NCBI RefSeq assembly: GCF_030053895.1
Contig: NZ_CP125781.1
Span: forward strand, 3,472,001 to 3,536,000
Origin: Trabulsiella odontotermitis
GTDB lineage: Bacteria; Pseudomonadota; Gammaproteobacteria; Enterobacterales; Enterobacteriaceae
Direction: 5' to 3'
DNA length: 64,000 nucleotides
Below, in pieces: positions 1-7,901 of this stretch; position 1 is the stretch's first letter; each line of letters begins with the position of its first letter. Made by a program: the position numbers and the translations under genes. Under the pieces are notes generated by a model. The model was not told the DNA's origin. It made no database searches and saw only the letters and a program-made list of their open reading frames with translations.

Positions 1-341
1 GTATCTCTGCCAGCTATAGTGGTCCGGGCTTCTCAGGTATGAAGTTCAAAGCCATCGCAACACCGGATCGCGCCACATTTGATCAATGGGTCGCGAAAGT
101 GAAGCAGTCTCAGAACACCGTCAGCGATATGGCGGCGTACGAGAAACTGGCTGCACCGAGCGAATACAACAAGGTGGAATACTTCTCCAGCGTGAAGCCA
201 AATCTGTTTGTTGATGTTATCAACAAATTCATGGCTCACGGCGACATGCACATGGGCCAGCCCGAGGGTGAACACACGTCACACGACGGGATGGAAGGCA
301 TGGATATGAGCCACGCGGAAACCGCCAACTCAAGGGGTTGA
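1..341 (+). CDS. cyoA: Cytochrome bo3 ubiquinol oxidase subunit II, C-terminal part (5' cut by window)
   Basis: This is the last 112 codons of the membrane-anchored subunit II of the quinol oxidase that reduces O2 to water and pumps protons. The reading frame is open from base 3 and gives ISASYSGPGFSGMKF, followed by the conserved subunit II tail. The end is rich in His and Met (HGDMHMG, MEGMDMSHAE), as in enterobacterial CyoA. Subunit II of quinol oxidases lacks the CuA centre; this part of the cupredoxin-like domain faces the periplasm. The start, lipoprotein signal and promoter lie outside the window. cyoB begins 11 bases after the stop, so the two are in one operon. The final residues (TANSRG) differ from the E. 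coli end as I recall it. Confidence 0.97.
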   Translation, partial: ISASYSGPGFSGMKFKAIATPDRATFDQWVAKVKQSQNTVSDMAAYEKLAAPSEYNKVEYFSSVKPNLFVDVINKFMAHGDMHMGQPEGEHTSHDGMEGMDMSHAETANSRG

Positions 342-352
342 GGAAGAAAACG

Positions 353-2344
353 ATGTTCGGAAAATTGACACTGGATGCAGTGCCCTACCATGAACCCATT
401 ATCATGGTTACGGTGGCTGCGATTATCATCGGGGGTCTGGCGGTTCTCGCCGCGATCACTTACTTCGGTAAGTGGTCGTACCTCTGGAATGAGTGGCTGA
501 CCTCTGTCGACCACAAAAGACTTGGCATTATGTATGTCATCGTCGCTATCGTCATGCTGCTGCGTGGCTTTGCCGATGCAATTATGATGCGTAGCCAGCA
601 GGCGCTGGCGTCAGCCGGGGAAGCAGGTTTCCTGCCGCCTCATCACTACGATCAGGTCTTCACCGCCCACGGTGTGATCATGATCTTCTTCGTGGCAATG
701 CCGTTTGTTATCGGTCTGATGAACCTGGTGGTTCCGCTGCAGATCGGCGCACGCGACGTGGCGTTCCCGTTCCTCAACAACCTGAGCTTCTGGTTCACGG
801 TTGTCGGTGTGATTCTGGTTAACCTGTCTCTCGGCGTGGGTGAGTTCGCGCAGACCGGCTGGCTGGCTTATCCGCCGCTATCGGGGATTGAGTACAGTCC
901 GAGCGTAGGGGTCGATTACTGGATATGGGCGTTGCAGCTCTCCGGTATTGGTACGACGCTGACCGGTATTAACTTCTTCGTGACGATCATCAAGATGCGC
1001 GCGCCAGGCATGGGCATGTTCAAAATGCCGGTATTTACCTGGGCATCACTGTGCGCCAACGTGCTGATCATCGCATCCTTCCCGATCCTGACGGTGACCA
1101 TCGCGTTGCTGACCCTGGACCGCTATCTGGGCACCCATTTCTTTACCAATGATATGGGCGGCAACATGATGATGTACATCAACCTGATCTGGGCCTGGGG
1201 CCATCCGGAAGTGTACATCCTGGTTCTGCCGGTCTTCGGGGTCTTCTCTGAAGTGGCGGCAACCTTCTCCCGTAAGCGTCTGTTTGGTTACACCTCGCTG
1301 GTATGGGCAACCATTTGTATTACCGTTCTGTCGTTCATCGTCTGGCTGCACCACTTCTTCACCATGGGTGCTGGCGCCAACGTAAATGCCTTCTTCGGTA
1401 TTGCCACCATGATTATCGCCATCCCGACCGGGGTGAAGATCTTCAACTGGCTGTTTACCATGTATCAGGGCCGTATCGTGTTCCACTCCGCGATGCTGTG
1501 GACCATTGGTTTCATCGTCACCTTCTCTGTGGGCGGCATGACCGGTGTACTGCTGGCGGTACCGGGCGCGGATTTCGTCCTGCATAACAGCCTGTTCCTG
1601 ATCGCGCACTTCCACAACGTTATCATCGGCGGCGTGGTGTTCGGGTGCTTCGCGGGTATGACCTACTGGTGGCCGAAAGCCTTTGGTTTCACCCTCAACG
1701 AAACCTGGGGTAAACGCGCATTCTGGTTCTGGATCATCGGCTTCTTCGTGGCATTTATGCCGCTGTACGTGCTGGGCTTCATGGGCATGACCCGTCGCCT
1801 GAGCCAGCAGATTGATCCGCAGTTCCACCCGATGCTGTTGGTTGCAGCTTGCGGCGCCGCGCTGATTGCCTGTGGCATCCTGTGCCAGCTGATTCAGATC
1901 TTCGTTTCTGTCCGCGACCGCGACCAGAACCGTGACCTGACCGGTGACCCATGGGGCGGTCGTACGCTGGAGTGGTCAACCTCCTCTCCTGCGCCGTTCT
2001 ACAATTTTGCCCACGTCCCGCACATTCATGAGCGTGATGCATTCTGGGAAATGAAAGAGAAAGGCGAAGCGTACAAGAAACCTGCGGGCTACGAAGAAAT
2101 TCACATGCCGAAAAACAGTGGTGCGGGCATTATCATCGCCGCTTTCTCAACCATCTTTGGTTTTGCCATGATCTGGCATATCTGGTGGATGGCGATTGCA
2201 AGCTTTGCCGGCATCATCATCTCCTGGATCGTGAAGAGCTTCGACGAGGACGTGGATTACTACGTACCGGTTGCGGAAATCGAAAAACTGGAAAACCAGC
2301 ATTTCGATGAAATCACTAAAGCAGGGCTGAAAAATGGCAACTGA
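353..2344 (+). CDS. cyoB: Cytochrome bo3 ubiquinol oxidase subunit I
   Basis: Catalytic subunit of the heme-copper oxidase, holding low-spin heme b, heme o3 and CuB in the inner membrane. The protein is 663 residues, the same length as I recall for E. coli CyoB. The heme-copper signature is visible: WGHPEVYILVLPVFG (CuB His and cross-linked Tyr), HHFFTMG (two CuB His) and HFHNVIIGG (heme His pair). About 15 hydrophobic segments follow a short N-terminus. The ATG at 353 is chosen because it has a GAGGAAG ribosome site and begins MFGKLTLDAV as in homologues; an upstream in-frame start at 338 would add five residues and overlap cyoA. The 3' end overlaps cyoC by 11 bases, implying translational coupling. 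Confidence 0.98.
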   Translation: MFGKLTLDAVPYHEPIIMVTVAAIIIGGLAVLAAITYFGKWSYLWNEWLTSVDHKRLGIMYVIVAIVMLLRGFADAIMMRSQQALASAGEAGFLPPHHYDQVFTAHGVIMIFFVAMPFVIGLMNLVVPLQIGARDVAFPFLNNLSFWFTVVGVILVNLSLGVGEFAQTGWLAYPPLSGIEYSPSVGVDYWIWALQLSGIGTTLTGINFFVTIIKMRAPGMGMFKMPVFTWASLCANVLIIASFPILTVTIALLTLDRYLGTHFFTNDMGGNMMMYINLIWAWGHPEVYILVLPVFGVFSEVAATFSRKRLFGYTSLVWATICITVLSFIVWLHHFFTMGAGANVNAFFGIATMIIAIPTGVKIFNWLFTMYQGRIVFHSAMLWTIGFIVTFSVGGMTGVLLAVPGADFVLHNSLFLIAHFHNVIIGGVVFGCFAGMTYWWPKAFGFTLNETWGKRAFWFWIIGFFVAFMPLYVLGFMGMTRRLSQQIDPQFHPMLLVAACGAALIACGILCQLIQIFVSVRDRDQNRDLTGDPWGGRTLEWSTSSPAPFYNFAHVPHIHERDAFWEMKEKGEAYKKPAGYEEIHMPKNSGAGIIIAAFSTIFGFAMIWHIWWMAIASFAGIIISWIVKSFDEDVDYYVPVAEIEKLENQHFDEITKAGLKNGN

Positions 2345-2948
2345 TACTCTGACCAACGCGCACGCCCACGCGCACGAACATGGGCACCATGATTCAGGGC
2401 CGACAAAGGTTTTCGGCTTCTGGATCTACCTGATGAGCGACTGTATTTTGTTCTCCATCCTGTTTGCGACCTATGCCGTTCTGGTGAACGGCACTGCAGG
2501 TGGCCCGACAGGAAAGGACATTTTCGAACTGCCGTTCGTTCTGGTGGAAACCGCCCTGCTGCTGTTCAGCTCCATCACGTATGGCATGGCGGCAATCGCC
2601 ATGTACAAGAACAACAAGAGCCAGGTGATCTCCTGGCTGGTGTTGACCTGGCTGTTCGGCGCTGGATTTATCGGGATGGAAATCTATGAATTCCATCACC
2701 TGATCGTCGAAGGCATGGGCCCGGATCGCAGCGGCTTCCTGTCAGCGTTCTTCGCGCTGGTCGGCACTCACGGTCTGCACGTGACCTCTGGTCTTATCTG
2801 GATGGCAGTGCTGATGATTCAGATCGCTCGTCGCGGCCTGACCAGCACTAACCGCACCCGCATCATGTGCCTGAGTCTGTTCTGGCACTTCCTGGATGTG
2901 GTGTGGATCTGTGTGTTCTCTGTAGTTTATCTGATGGGGGCGATGTAA
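2334..2948 (+). CDS. cyoC: Cytochrome bo3 ubiquinol oxidase subunit III
   Basis: Inner-membrane subunit III of the bo3 oxidase, 204 residues with five hydrophobic spans after a His-rich N-terminus (HAHAHEHGHH). It belongs to the cytochrome c oxidase subunit III family; conserved stretches include WIYLMSDCILFS and FALVGTHGLHV. It supports assembly and stability of the complex and has no redox centre of its own. It starts inside the end of cyoB, and its stop shares bases with the cyoD start (TAATG), so expression is tightly coupled within cyoABCDE. Confidence 0.98.
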   Translation: MATDTLTNAHAHAHEHGHHDSGPTKVFGFWIYLMSDCILFSILFATYAVLVNGTAGGPTGKDIFELPFVLVETALLLFSSITYGMAAIAMYKNNKSQVISWLVLTWLFGAGFIGMEIYEFHHLIVEGMGPDRSGFLSAFFALVGTHGLHVTSGLIWMAVLMIQIARRGLTSTNRTRIMCLSLFWHFLDVVWICVFSVVYLMGAM

Positions 2949-3274
2949 TGAGTCATGCAACCGATCACGGCGCTTCCCACGGTAGCGTAAAAACGTACAT
3001 GACAGGATTTATCCTGTCGATCATCCTGACGGCCATTCCGTTCTGGATGGTGATGAACGGTACTGCGTCCCACGGTGTCATTCTTGGCACCATCCTGGCG
3101 ACCGCAGTGGTACAGATTCTGGTGCACCTGGTTTGCTTCCTGCATATGAACAGCAAGTCTGATGAGGGTTGGAACCTGACGGCCTTCGTCTTCACTATAC
3201 TGATCATTGCGATTGTGGTGATAGGTTCAATCTGGATTATGTGGAACCTCAACTACAACATGATGGTTCGATAA
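2948..3274 (+). CDS. cyoD: Cytochrome bo3 ubiquinol oxidase subunit IV
   Basis: Small subunit IV of the bo3 oxidase, 108 residues with three hydrophobic spans (about 18-40, 45-67 and 78-100). The start ATG at 2948 overlaps the cyoC stop and yields MSHATDHGASHGSV, which matches the family N-terminus; longer in-frame starts upstream would run through cyoC. The protein ends WIMWNLNYNMMVR. In the family it helps CuB loading or assembly of subunit I. cyoE follows after 11 bases. Confidence 0.97.
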   Translation: MSHATDHGASHGSVKTYMTGFILSIILTAIPFWMVMNGTASHGVILGTILATAVVQILVHLVCFLHMNSKSDEGWNLTAFVFTILIIAIVVIGSIWIMWNLNYNMMVR

Positions 3275-3285
3275 GAGCGGCGCGT

Positions 3286-4173
3286 ATGTTTAAGCAATAC
3301 CTGCAAGTAACAAAACCTGGCATCATCTTTGGCAACCTGATCTCGGTGATCGGCGGTTTCCTGCTGGCCTCAAAAGGCAGCATCGATTACCCGCTGTTCG
3401 TCTGGACGCTGGTCGGGGTCTCTCTGGTGGTGGCTTCAGGTTGCGTGTTCAACAACTACATCGACCGCGATATCGACAGGAAGATGGAAAGGACCAAGAA
3501 TCGGGTGCTGGTAAAAGGCCTGATTTCACCAAAGGTCTCGCTGGTGTACGCCACCTTGTTGGGTATTGCTGGCTTCATGCTGCTGTGGTTTGGCGCCAAT
3601 CCTCTGGCCTGCTGGCTGGGGGTGATGGGGTTCGTGGTTTATGTCGGCGTCTACAGCTTGTACATGAAGCGCCACTCCGTCTACGGCACGCTGATTGGCT
3701 CTCTCTCCGGCGCTGCGCCGCCGGTGATTGGCTACTGCGCGGTCACCGGTGAATTTGACAGCGGCGCACTTATCCTGCTGGCGATTTTCAGCCTGTGGCA
3801 GATGCCTCACTCCTACGCCATCGCGATTTTCCGTTTCAAGGATTATCAGGCGGCGAATATTCCGGTACTGCCGGTCGTGAAAGGCATCTCCGTGGCGAAA
3901 AACCACATCACGGTTTATATCATCGCCTTTGCCGTGGCGACGCTGATGCTCTCGCTGGGCGGTTACGCCGGCTATAAGTATCTGGTGGTAGCGGCGGCGG
4001 TGAGCGTCTGGTGGCTCGGTATGGCGCTGCGGGGCTATAAAGTGGCCGATGACCGTGTCTGGGCGCGTAAACTGTTCGTCTTTTCTATCGTGGCTATCAC
4101 GTCGCTGTCGGTGATGATGTCCGTCGACTTTATGGTTCCGGATTCTCATCACCTGCTGACTTACGTCTGGTAA
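3286..4173 (+). CDS. cyoE: Protoheme IX farnesyltransferase (heme O synthase)
   Basis: Integral membrane prenyltransferase of the UbiA family that attaches a farnesyl group to protoheme IX to make heme O, the cofactor of the bo3 oxidase. The 295-residue protein has about nine membrane spans. The Asp-rich prenyl-diphosphate motif is seen as NNYIDRDIDRKMERTKNR near residue 65, with a second conserved loop YTGEFD-like segment and FRFKDYQAANIPVLP. The ATG at 3286 (MFKQYLQVTKPG) is preferred over an upstream frame extending into cyoD. It is the last gene of the operon, with a strong terminator 15 bases after the stop. Confidence 0.98.
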   Translation: MFKQYLQVTKPGIIFGNLISVIGGFLLASKGSIDYPLFVWTLVGVSLVVASGCVFNNYIDRDIDRKMERTKNRVLVKGLISPKVSLVYATLLGIAGFMLLWFGANPLACWLGVMGFVVYVGVYSLYMKRHSVYGTLIGSLSGAAPPVIGYCAVTGEFDSGALILLAIFSLWQMPHSYAIAIFRFKDYQAANIPVLPVVKGISVAKNHITVYIIAFAVATLMLSLGGYAGYKYLVVAAAVSVWWLGMALRGYKVADDRVWARKLFVFSIVAITSLSVMMSVDFMVPDSHHLLTYVW

Positions 4174-4187
4174 GCGGCAAGACGGTC

Positions 4188-4215
4188 AAAAAAGGGTGCT
4201 GCGGCACCCTTTTTC
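4188..4215 (+). terminator. Rho-independent terminator of cyoABCDE
   Basis: AAAGGGTGC and GCACCCTTT form a nine-pair stem with a TGCG loop and a following T run. It lies 15 bases after the cyoE stop. Confidence 0.93.
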
Positions 4216-4289
4216 ATGCGCGCTATCAAATTCCCCTGAATGACAATCTGAAATATTGATGGGGTTAATATTTGTTCACTAAGGCTTTG

Positions 4290-4318
4290 TTTACCCCGCT
4301 CTCTCCCCGCTTTACACT
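4290..4318 (+). promoter_or_regulatory. Predicted sigma-70 promoter for yajR
   Basis: TTTACC (4290-4295) and TACACT (4313-4318) are separated by 17 bases, 28 bases before the yajR ATG. The spacing is ideal, the hexamers are partial matches. Confidence 0.5.
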
Positions 4319-4345
4319 ATGCGCAATTGAAACGCTGAGGTTGGA

Positions 4346-5710
4346 ATGAACGATTTTAAAATGACGCCAGTCGAATTGCGCGCGACCTGGGGTTTAGGGA
4401 CAGTATTCTCGATGCGCATGCTTGGCATGTTCATGGTTCTGCCTGTTCTTACCACCTACGGCATGGCGCTTCAGGGGGCGAGCCAGGCGCTGATTGGTAT
4501 TGCGATAGGCATCTATGGGCTGATGCAGGCGATTTTTCAGATCCCCTTTGGCCTGCTTTCTGATCGTATTGGTCGCAAACCGCTGATTATCGGTGGGCTG
4601 TTGGTCTTTGCCGTTGGCAGTATCATCGCCGCGCTGTCTCATTCCATCTGGGGCGTGATCCTGGGCCGTGCCCTGCAGGGGTCCGGCGCCATTGCCGCCG
4701 CGGTGATGGCGCTGCTGTCTGACCTGACACGCGAACAGAATCGCACTAAAGCGATGGCCTTTATCGGCGTCAGCTTTGGCATTACCTTCGCCATCGCCAT
4801 GGTGCTCGGGCCCATTATTACCAATGCGCTGGGTCTGCATGCCCTGTTCTGGATGATTGCGGTGCTGGCTTTACTCGGCATTGCCCTCACGCTGTGGGTG
4901 GTGCCAAACAGCAGCAGTCATGTTCTGAACCGCGAATCGGGAATGGTCAAAGACAGTTTCCGCAAAGTGCTTGCCGAACCCAAATTACTAAAACTCAACT
5001 TCGGCATCATGTGTCTGCATATTCTGCTGATGTCGACTTTTGTTGCCCTGCCCGGCCAGCTGGAAGCCGCGGGTTTCCCCGCCGCAGAACACTGGAAACT
5101 CTATCTGGTGACGATGCTGATTTCATTTGTCTCCGTCGTGCCATTCATCATCTATGCGGAAGTAAAACGCCGCATGAAGCGGGTTTTTCTGGTCTGCGTG
5201 GCGATCCTGCTTATCGCCGAAATTGTGCTCTGGGGCGCGGGCGATTTCTTCTGGGAACTGGTGGCGGGCGTACAGATCTTTTTCCTCGCCTTCAACCTGA
5301 TGGAAGCGATGCTGCCGTCGCTTATCAGCAAAGAATCTCCTGCCGGGTATAAAGGCACGGCGATGGGCGTCTACTCCACCAGCCAGTTCCTCGGCGTGGC
5401 CATCGGCGGCTCGTTGGGCGGCTGGCTCGACGGCTTCTTTGATTCGCAAACGGTATTTTTAGTCGGCGCGCTACTGGCCACACTCTGGCTGCTGGTTGCC
5501 ATGACGATGAGCGAACCGCCGTACGTCAGCAGCTTGCGGGTGGAAATTCCTGACGACGTGGAGGCCGATGCGTCGCTTCAGGCACGCTTACTGGCGACCA
5601 GGGGGGTCAGCGAAGCGCTGGTTGTGGCGAAAGAACGCACGGTATATGTGAAAATCGACAACAAGGTGACGAATCGCTTTGAGGTCGAGCAGGCGATGAA
5701 ACCGGCATAA
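4346..5710 (+). CDS. yajR: MFS transporter YajR
   Basis: Inner-membrane proton-coupled transporter of the major facilitator superfamily, 454 residues with 12 predicted spans plus a soluble C-terminal domain. Motif A is visible as GLLSDRIGRKPL near residue 70. The last ~65 residues (after PPYVSSLRVEIP) form the ferredoxin-like YAM domain known from the E. coli YajR structure. Its substrate is not established. The ATG at 4346 has GAGGTTGGA upstream and gives the family N-terminus. The gene is single, between the cyo terminator and a bidirectional terminator shared with yajQ. Confidence 0.95.
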   Translation: MNDFKMTPVELRATWGLGTVFSMRMLGMFMVLPVLTTYGMALQGASQALIGIAIGIYGLMQAIFQIPFGLLSDRIGRKPLIIGGLLVFAVGSIIAALSHSIWGVILGRALQGSGAIAAAVMALLSDLTREQNRTKAMAFIGVSFGITFAIAMVLGPIITNALGLHALFWMIAVLALLGIALTLWVVPNSSSHVLNRESGMVKDSFRKVLAEPKLLKLNFGIMCLHILLMSTFVALPGQLEAAGFPAAEHWKLYLVTMLISFVSVVPFIIYAEVKRRMKRVFLVCVAILLIAEIVLWGAGDFFWELVAGVQIFFLAFNLMEAMLPSLISKESPAGYKGTAMGVYSTSQFLGVAIGGSLGGWLDGFFDSQTVFLVGALLATLWLLVAMTMSEPPYVSSLRVEIPDDVEADASLQARLLATRGVSEALVVAKERTVYVKIDNKVTNRFEVEQAMKPA

Positions 5711-5736
5711 AAAAAGCGGGGAAACCCGCTTTTTTT
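5709..5736. terminator. Bidirectional terminator between yajR and yajQ
   Basis: AAAAAAGCGGG and CCCGCTTTTTT pair around GAAA, with A and T runs on both sides. It sits between two convergent genes and can serve both. Confidence 0.93.
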
Positions 5737-5737
5737 A

Positions 5738-6229
5738 TTAATCGCGAAAGTTTTTAAACTGGAACGGCTGGCCGAGATTGCCGCCGCGCACCAGCGCCAT
5801 CACGGATTGCAGATCGTCACGCGATTTGCCCGTCACGCGGATCTCCTCGCCCTGAATTTGCGTCTGCACTTTCAGTTTGCTGTCTTTAATCAGCTTAACG
5901 ATTTTCTTCGCCACGGCGCTGTCAATGCCGGTTTTCAGTTTTGCTTCCACGGACCAGGTTTTGCCGCTGTGCAAAAACTCTTCCGGCACCTCAATGGAAC
6001 TGCCTTCAATGCCGCGCTTCAGCAGTTTTGCACGCAGGATATCAAGCAACTGATTGACCTGGAAATCGGACTCGCTCAGCACCTTAATGGTCTGATTCTT
6101 TTCATTCAGTTCAATGGTCGCTTCAACATTACGGAAATCGAAGCGGGTCTCCACTTCACGCACGGCGTTTTCGACGCCATTACGCGCTTCCTGAATATCA
6201 ACCTCAGAAACAATATCGAAAGATGGCAT
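5738..6229 (-). CDS. yajQ: YajQ family nucleotide-binding protein
   Basis: Cytoplasmic protein of 163 residues, the usual length for the UPF0234/DUF520 family. It begins MPSFDIVSEVDIQE and ends GQPFQFKNFRD, both strongly conserved. The fold is two RRM-like domains that bind nucleotides; homologues in Xanthomonas and Pseudomonas bind cyclic di-GMP, while the E. coli protein is known mainly for GTP/ATP and tRNA binding in vitro. The role in this organism is not shown by sequence. It is transcribed alone, convergent with yajR and divergent from panE. Confidence 0.95.
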   Translation of the reverse strand: MPSFDIVSEVDIQEARNGVENAVREVETRFDFRNVEATIELNEKNQTIKVLSESDFQVNQLLDILRAKLLKRGIEGSSIEVPEEFLHSGKTWSVEAKLKTGIDSAVAKKIVKLIKDSKLKVQTQIQGEEIRVTGKSRDDLQSVMALVRGGNLGQPFQFKNFRD

Positions 6230-6374
6230 GTTTTACTCTCCCTCTCTTTTTGATGCGATGCATAATACCTGCAACCTGAGATAACACAACCTGTTATGCC
6301 TGTGTCTGAAGGATAGCTGATAGCGCTATACTGACAGGGATAACGCCTGTGATCGCGGCAGGTGAGGAGGAAAA

Positions 6375-7289
6375 ATGAAGATTACCGTGCTGGGATGCGG
6401 CGCCCTCGGGCAGCTCTGGCTGAACGCTCTGCATCGCCAGGGCCATGAAGTGCAGGGATGGCTGCGCGTTCCACAACCGTGGTGCAGCGTGAACCTGCAG
6501 GAAGTCGACGGTAGCGTCTTCAACGAATTGCTGACGGCCAACGACCCTGAGTTTCTGCAAAATAGTGACCTTCTGCTGGTCACACTCAAGGCCTGGCAGG
6601 TCTCAACGGCGGTGAAAAACCTCGCCAGCCAGTTGCCCGCCCGTTGCCCAGTCCTGCTGCTGCATAACGGGATGGGAACGCTGGATGAGCTGGGTGCGTT
6701 ACAACAGCCGCTGCTGACAGGCATGACCACGCACGCGGCGCGCCGCGACGGGAATGTGATTGTTCATGTTGCCAATGGCACCACCCACATTGGCCCGGCA
6801 AATGCGGCAGCGCGCGATTACAGCTTTCTGGCCGATACGCTGCAGGCCGCGTTACCCGATGTCGCCTGGCACAATGATATGGGCGCCTCGAGCTGGAAAA
6901 AGCTGGCGGTTAACTGTGTGGTTAACCCGCTGACTGTGGTCTATGACTGCCCGAATGGCGCGCTGGTGAATTATCCGCAGGAAGTGGCGGCCATTTGTCA
7001 CGAAGTGGCAGCGGTGATGCAGCGCGAAGGGCATCACGCCAGCCAGGACGATTTGCTTTTTTACGTCTGGCAGGTGGTGGAGAGCACTGCGGGAAATATC
7101 TCCTCGATGCTGCAGGACGTTCGTGCCCTGCGCCATACTGAAATAGACTATATCAATGGTTATCTGCTTAAACGCGCGCGCGCCCACGGCATCAGCGTGC
7201 CGGAAAACGCCAGACTCTACGAACTGATTAAACGTAAGGAGAATGAATATGAGCGCGTCAGCACTGGTATGTCTCGCCCCTGGGAGTGA
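6375..7289 (+). CDS. panE: 2-dehydropantoate 2-reductase (ketopantoate reductase)
   Basis: NADPH-dependent reduction of ketopantoate to pantoate, a step of pantothenate and coenzyme A synthesis. The protein is 304 residues. The N-terminal Rossmann motif is VLGCGALGQLW (residues 4-14); the catalytic Lys is in SWKKLAVNCVVNPLT and the substrate-binding region is NISSMLQDVRALRHTEIDY. A GAGGAGG ribosome site precedes the ATG. The 3' end overlaps yajL by 41 bases, so the two genes are probably cotranscribed and coupled, as in E. coli. Confidence 0.97.
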   Translation: MKITVLGCGALGQLWLNALHRQGHEVQGWLRVPQPWCSVNLQEVDGSVFNELLTANDPEFLQNSDLLLVTLKAWQVSTAVKNLASQLPARCPVLLLHNGMGTLDELGALQQPLLTGMTTHAARRDGNVIVHVANGTTHIGPANAAARDYSFLADTLQAALPDVAWHNDMGASSWKKLAVNCVVNPLTVVYDCPNGALVNYPQEVAAICHEVAAVMQREGHHASQDDLLFYVWQVVESTAGNISSMLQDVRALRHTEIDYINGYLLKRARAHGISVPENARLYELIKRKENEYERVSTGMSRPWE

Positions 7290-7839
7290 AGAGACCGAAG
7301 CGGTCACCACTATCGATCTGCTGGTGCGCGGCGGGATCGCGGTCACCACAGCCAGTGTCGCCAGCGATGGCAACCTGACAGTGACCTGCTCACGCGGCGT
7401 GAAACTGCTGGCCGATGCGCCGCTGGTTCAGGTCGCTGACGGCGATTTCGACGTGATTGTCCTGCCGGGCGGTCTGAAAGGGGCGCAAGCGTTCCGCGAC
7501 AGCCCGTTGCTGGTCGAGACGGTCAGGCAGTTTCATCTCTCCGGGCGTATCGTCGCGGCAATCTGCGCCGCCGCAGGTACCGTGCTGGTACCGCACGATC
7601 TCTTTCCCATCGGCAATATGACCGGCTATCCGGGGCTTAAAGAGACGATTCCCGAAGAGCAATGGCAGGACAAACGCGTGGTCTGGGATCCGCGGGTTAA
7701 TCTGCTCACCAGCCAGGGACCGGGTACGGCGATTGATTTTGCGCTGAAGATTATCGATCTGCTGGTCGGCCGCGAGAAAGCCCACGAAGTGGCGTCGCAA
7801 CTGGTGATGGCGGCAGGAATTTATAATTATTACGAGTAG
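7249..7839 (+). CDS. yajL: DJ-1/PfpI family protein deglycase/chaperone YajL
   Basis: Cytoplasmic DJ-1 homologue of 196 residues, implicated in oxidative-stress protection and in repair of glyoxal/methylglyoxal adducts (the deglycase activity is debated in the field). The nucleophile elbow is seen as AAICAAAGTVLVP near residue 106, with the acidic residue in CLAPGSEETEA. The ATG at 7249 is chosen over one six bases upstream because AAGGAG lies seven bases before it and homologues begin MSASALVCLAPG. It overlaps the end of panE. A REP element separates it from convergent thiI. Confidence 0.96.
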   Translation: MSASALVCLAPGSEETEAVTTIDLLVRGGIAVTTASVASDGNLTVTCSRGVKLLADAPLVQVADGDFDVIVLPGGLKGAQAFRDSPLLVETVRQFHLSGRIVAAICAAAGTVLVPHDLFPIGNMTGYPGLKETIPEEQWQDKRVVWDPRVNLLTSQGPGTAIDFALKIIDLLVGREKAHEVASQLVMAAGIYNYYE

Positions 7840-7842
7840 ATT

Positions 7843-7896
7843 TTGCCCGGCCTACAACGTCCGTAGGCCGGGTAAGGCATCGCCGCCACCCGGCAT
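7843..7896. repeat. REP/BIME-type palindromic repeat between yajL and thiI
   Basis: Two adjoining palindromes are seen: GCCCGGCCTAC with GTAGGCCGGGT, and a REP-like unit GCCGGGTAAGGC ... GCCACCCGGC. They lie in the short gap between two convergent genes, a usual position for enterobacterial REP elements. Confidence 0.85.
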
Positions 7897-7901
7897 AACG
7901 A

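Noticed and set aside
1046..1828. A 260-codon open frame on the minus strand inside cyoB
   Set aside because: It is a shadow of the high-G+C cyoB coding frame; its His/Gln/Glu-rich composition is typical of antisense frames, and it has no ribosome site.
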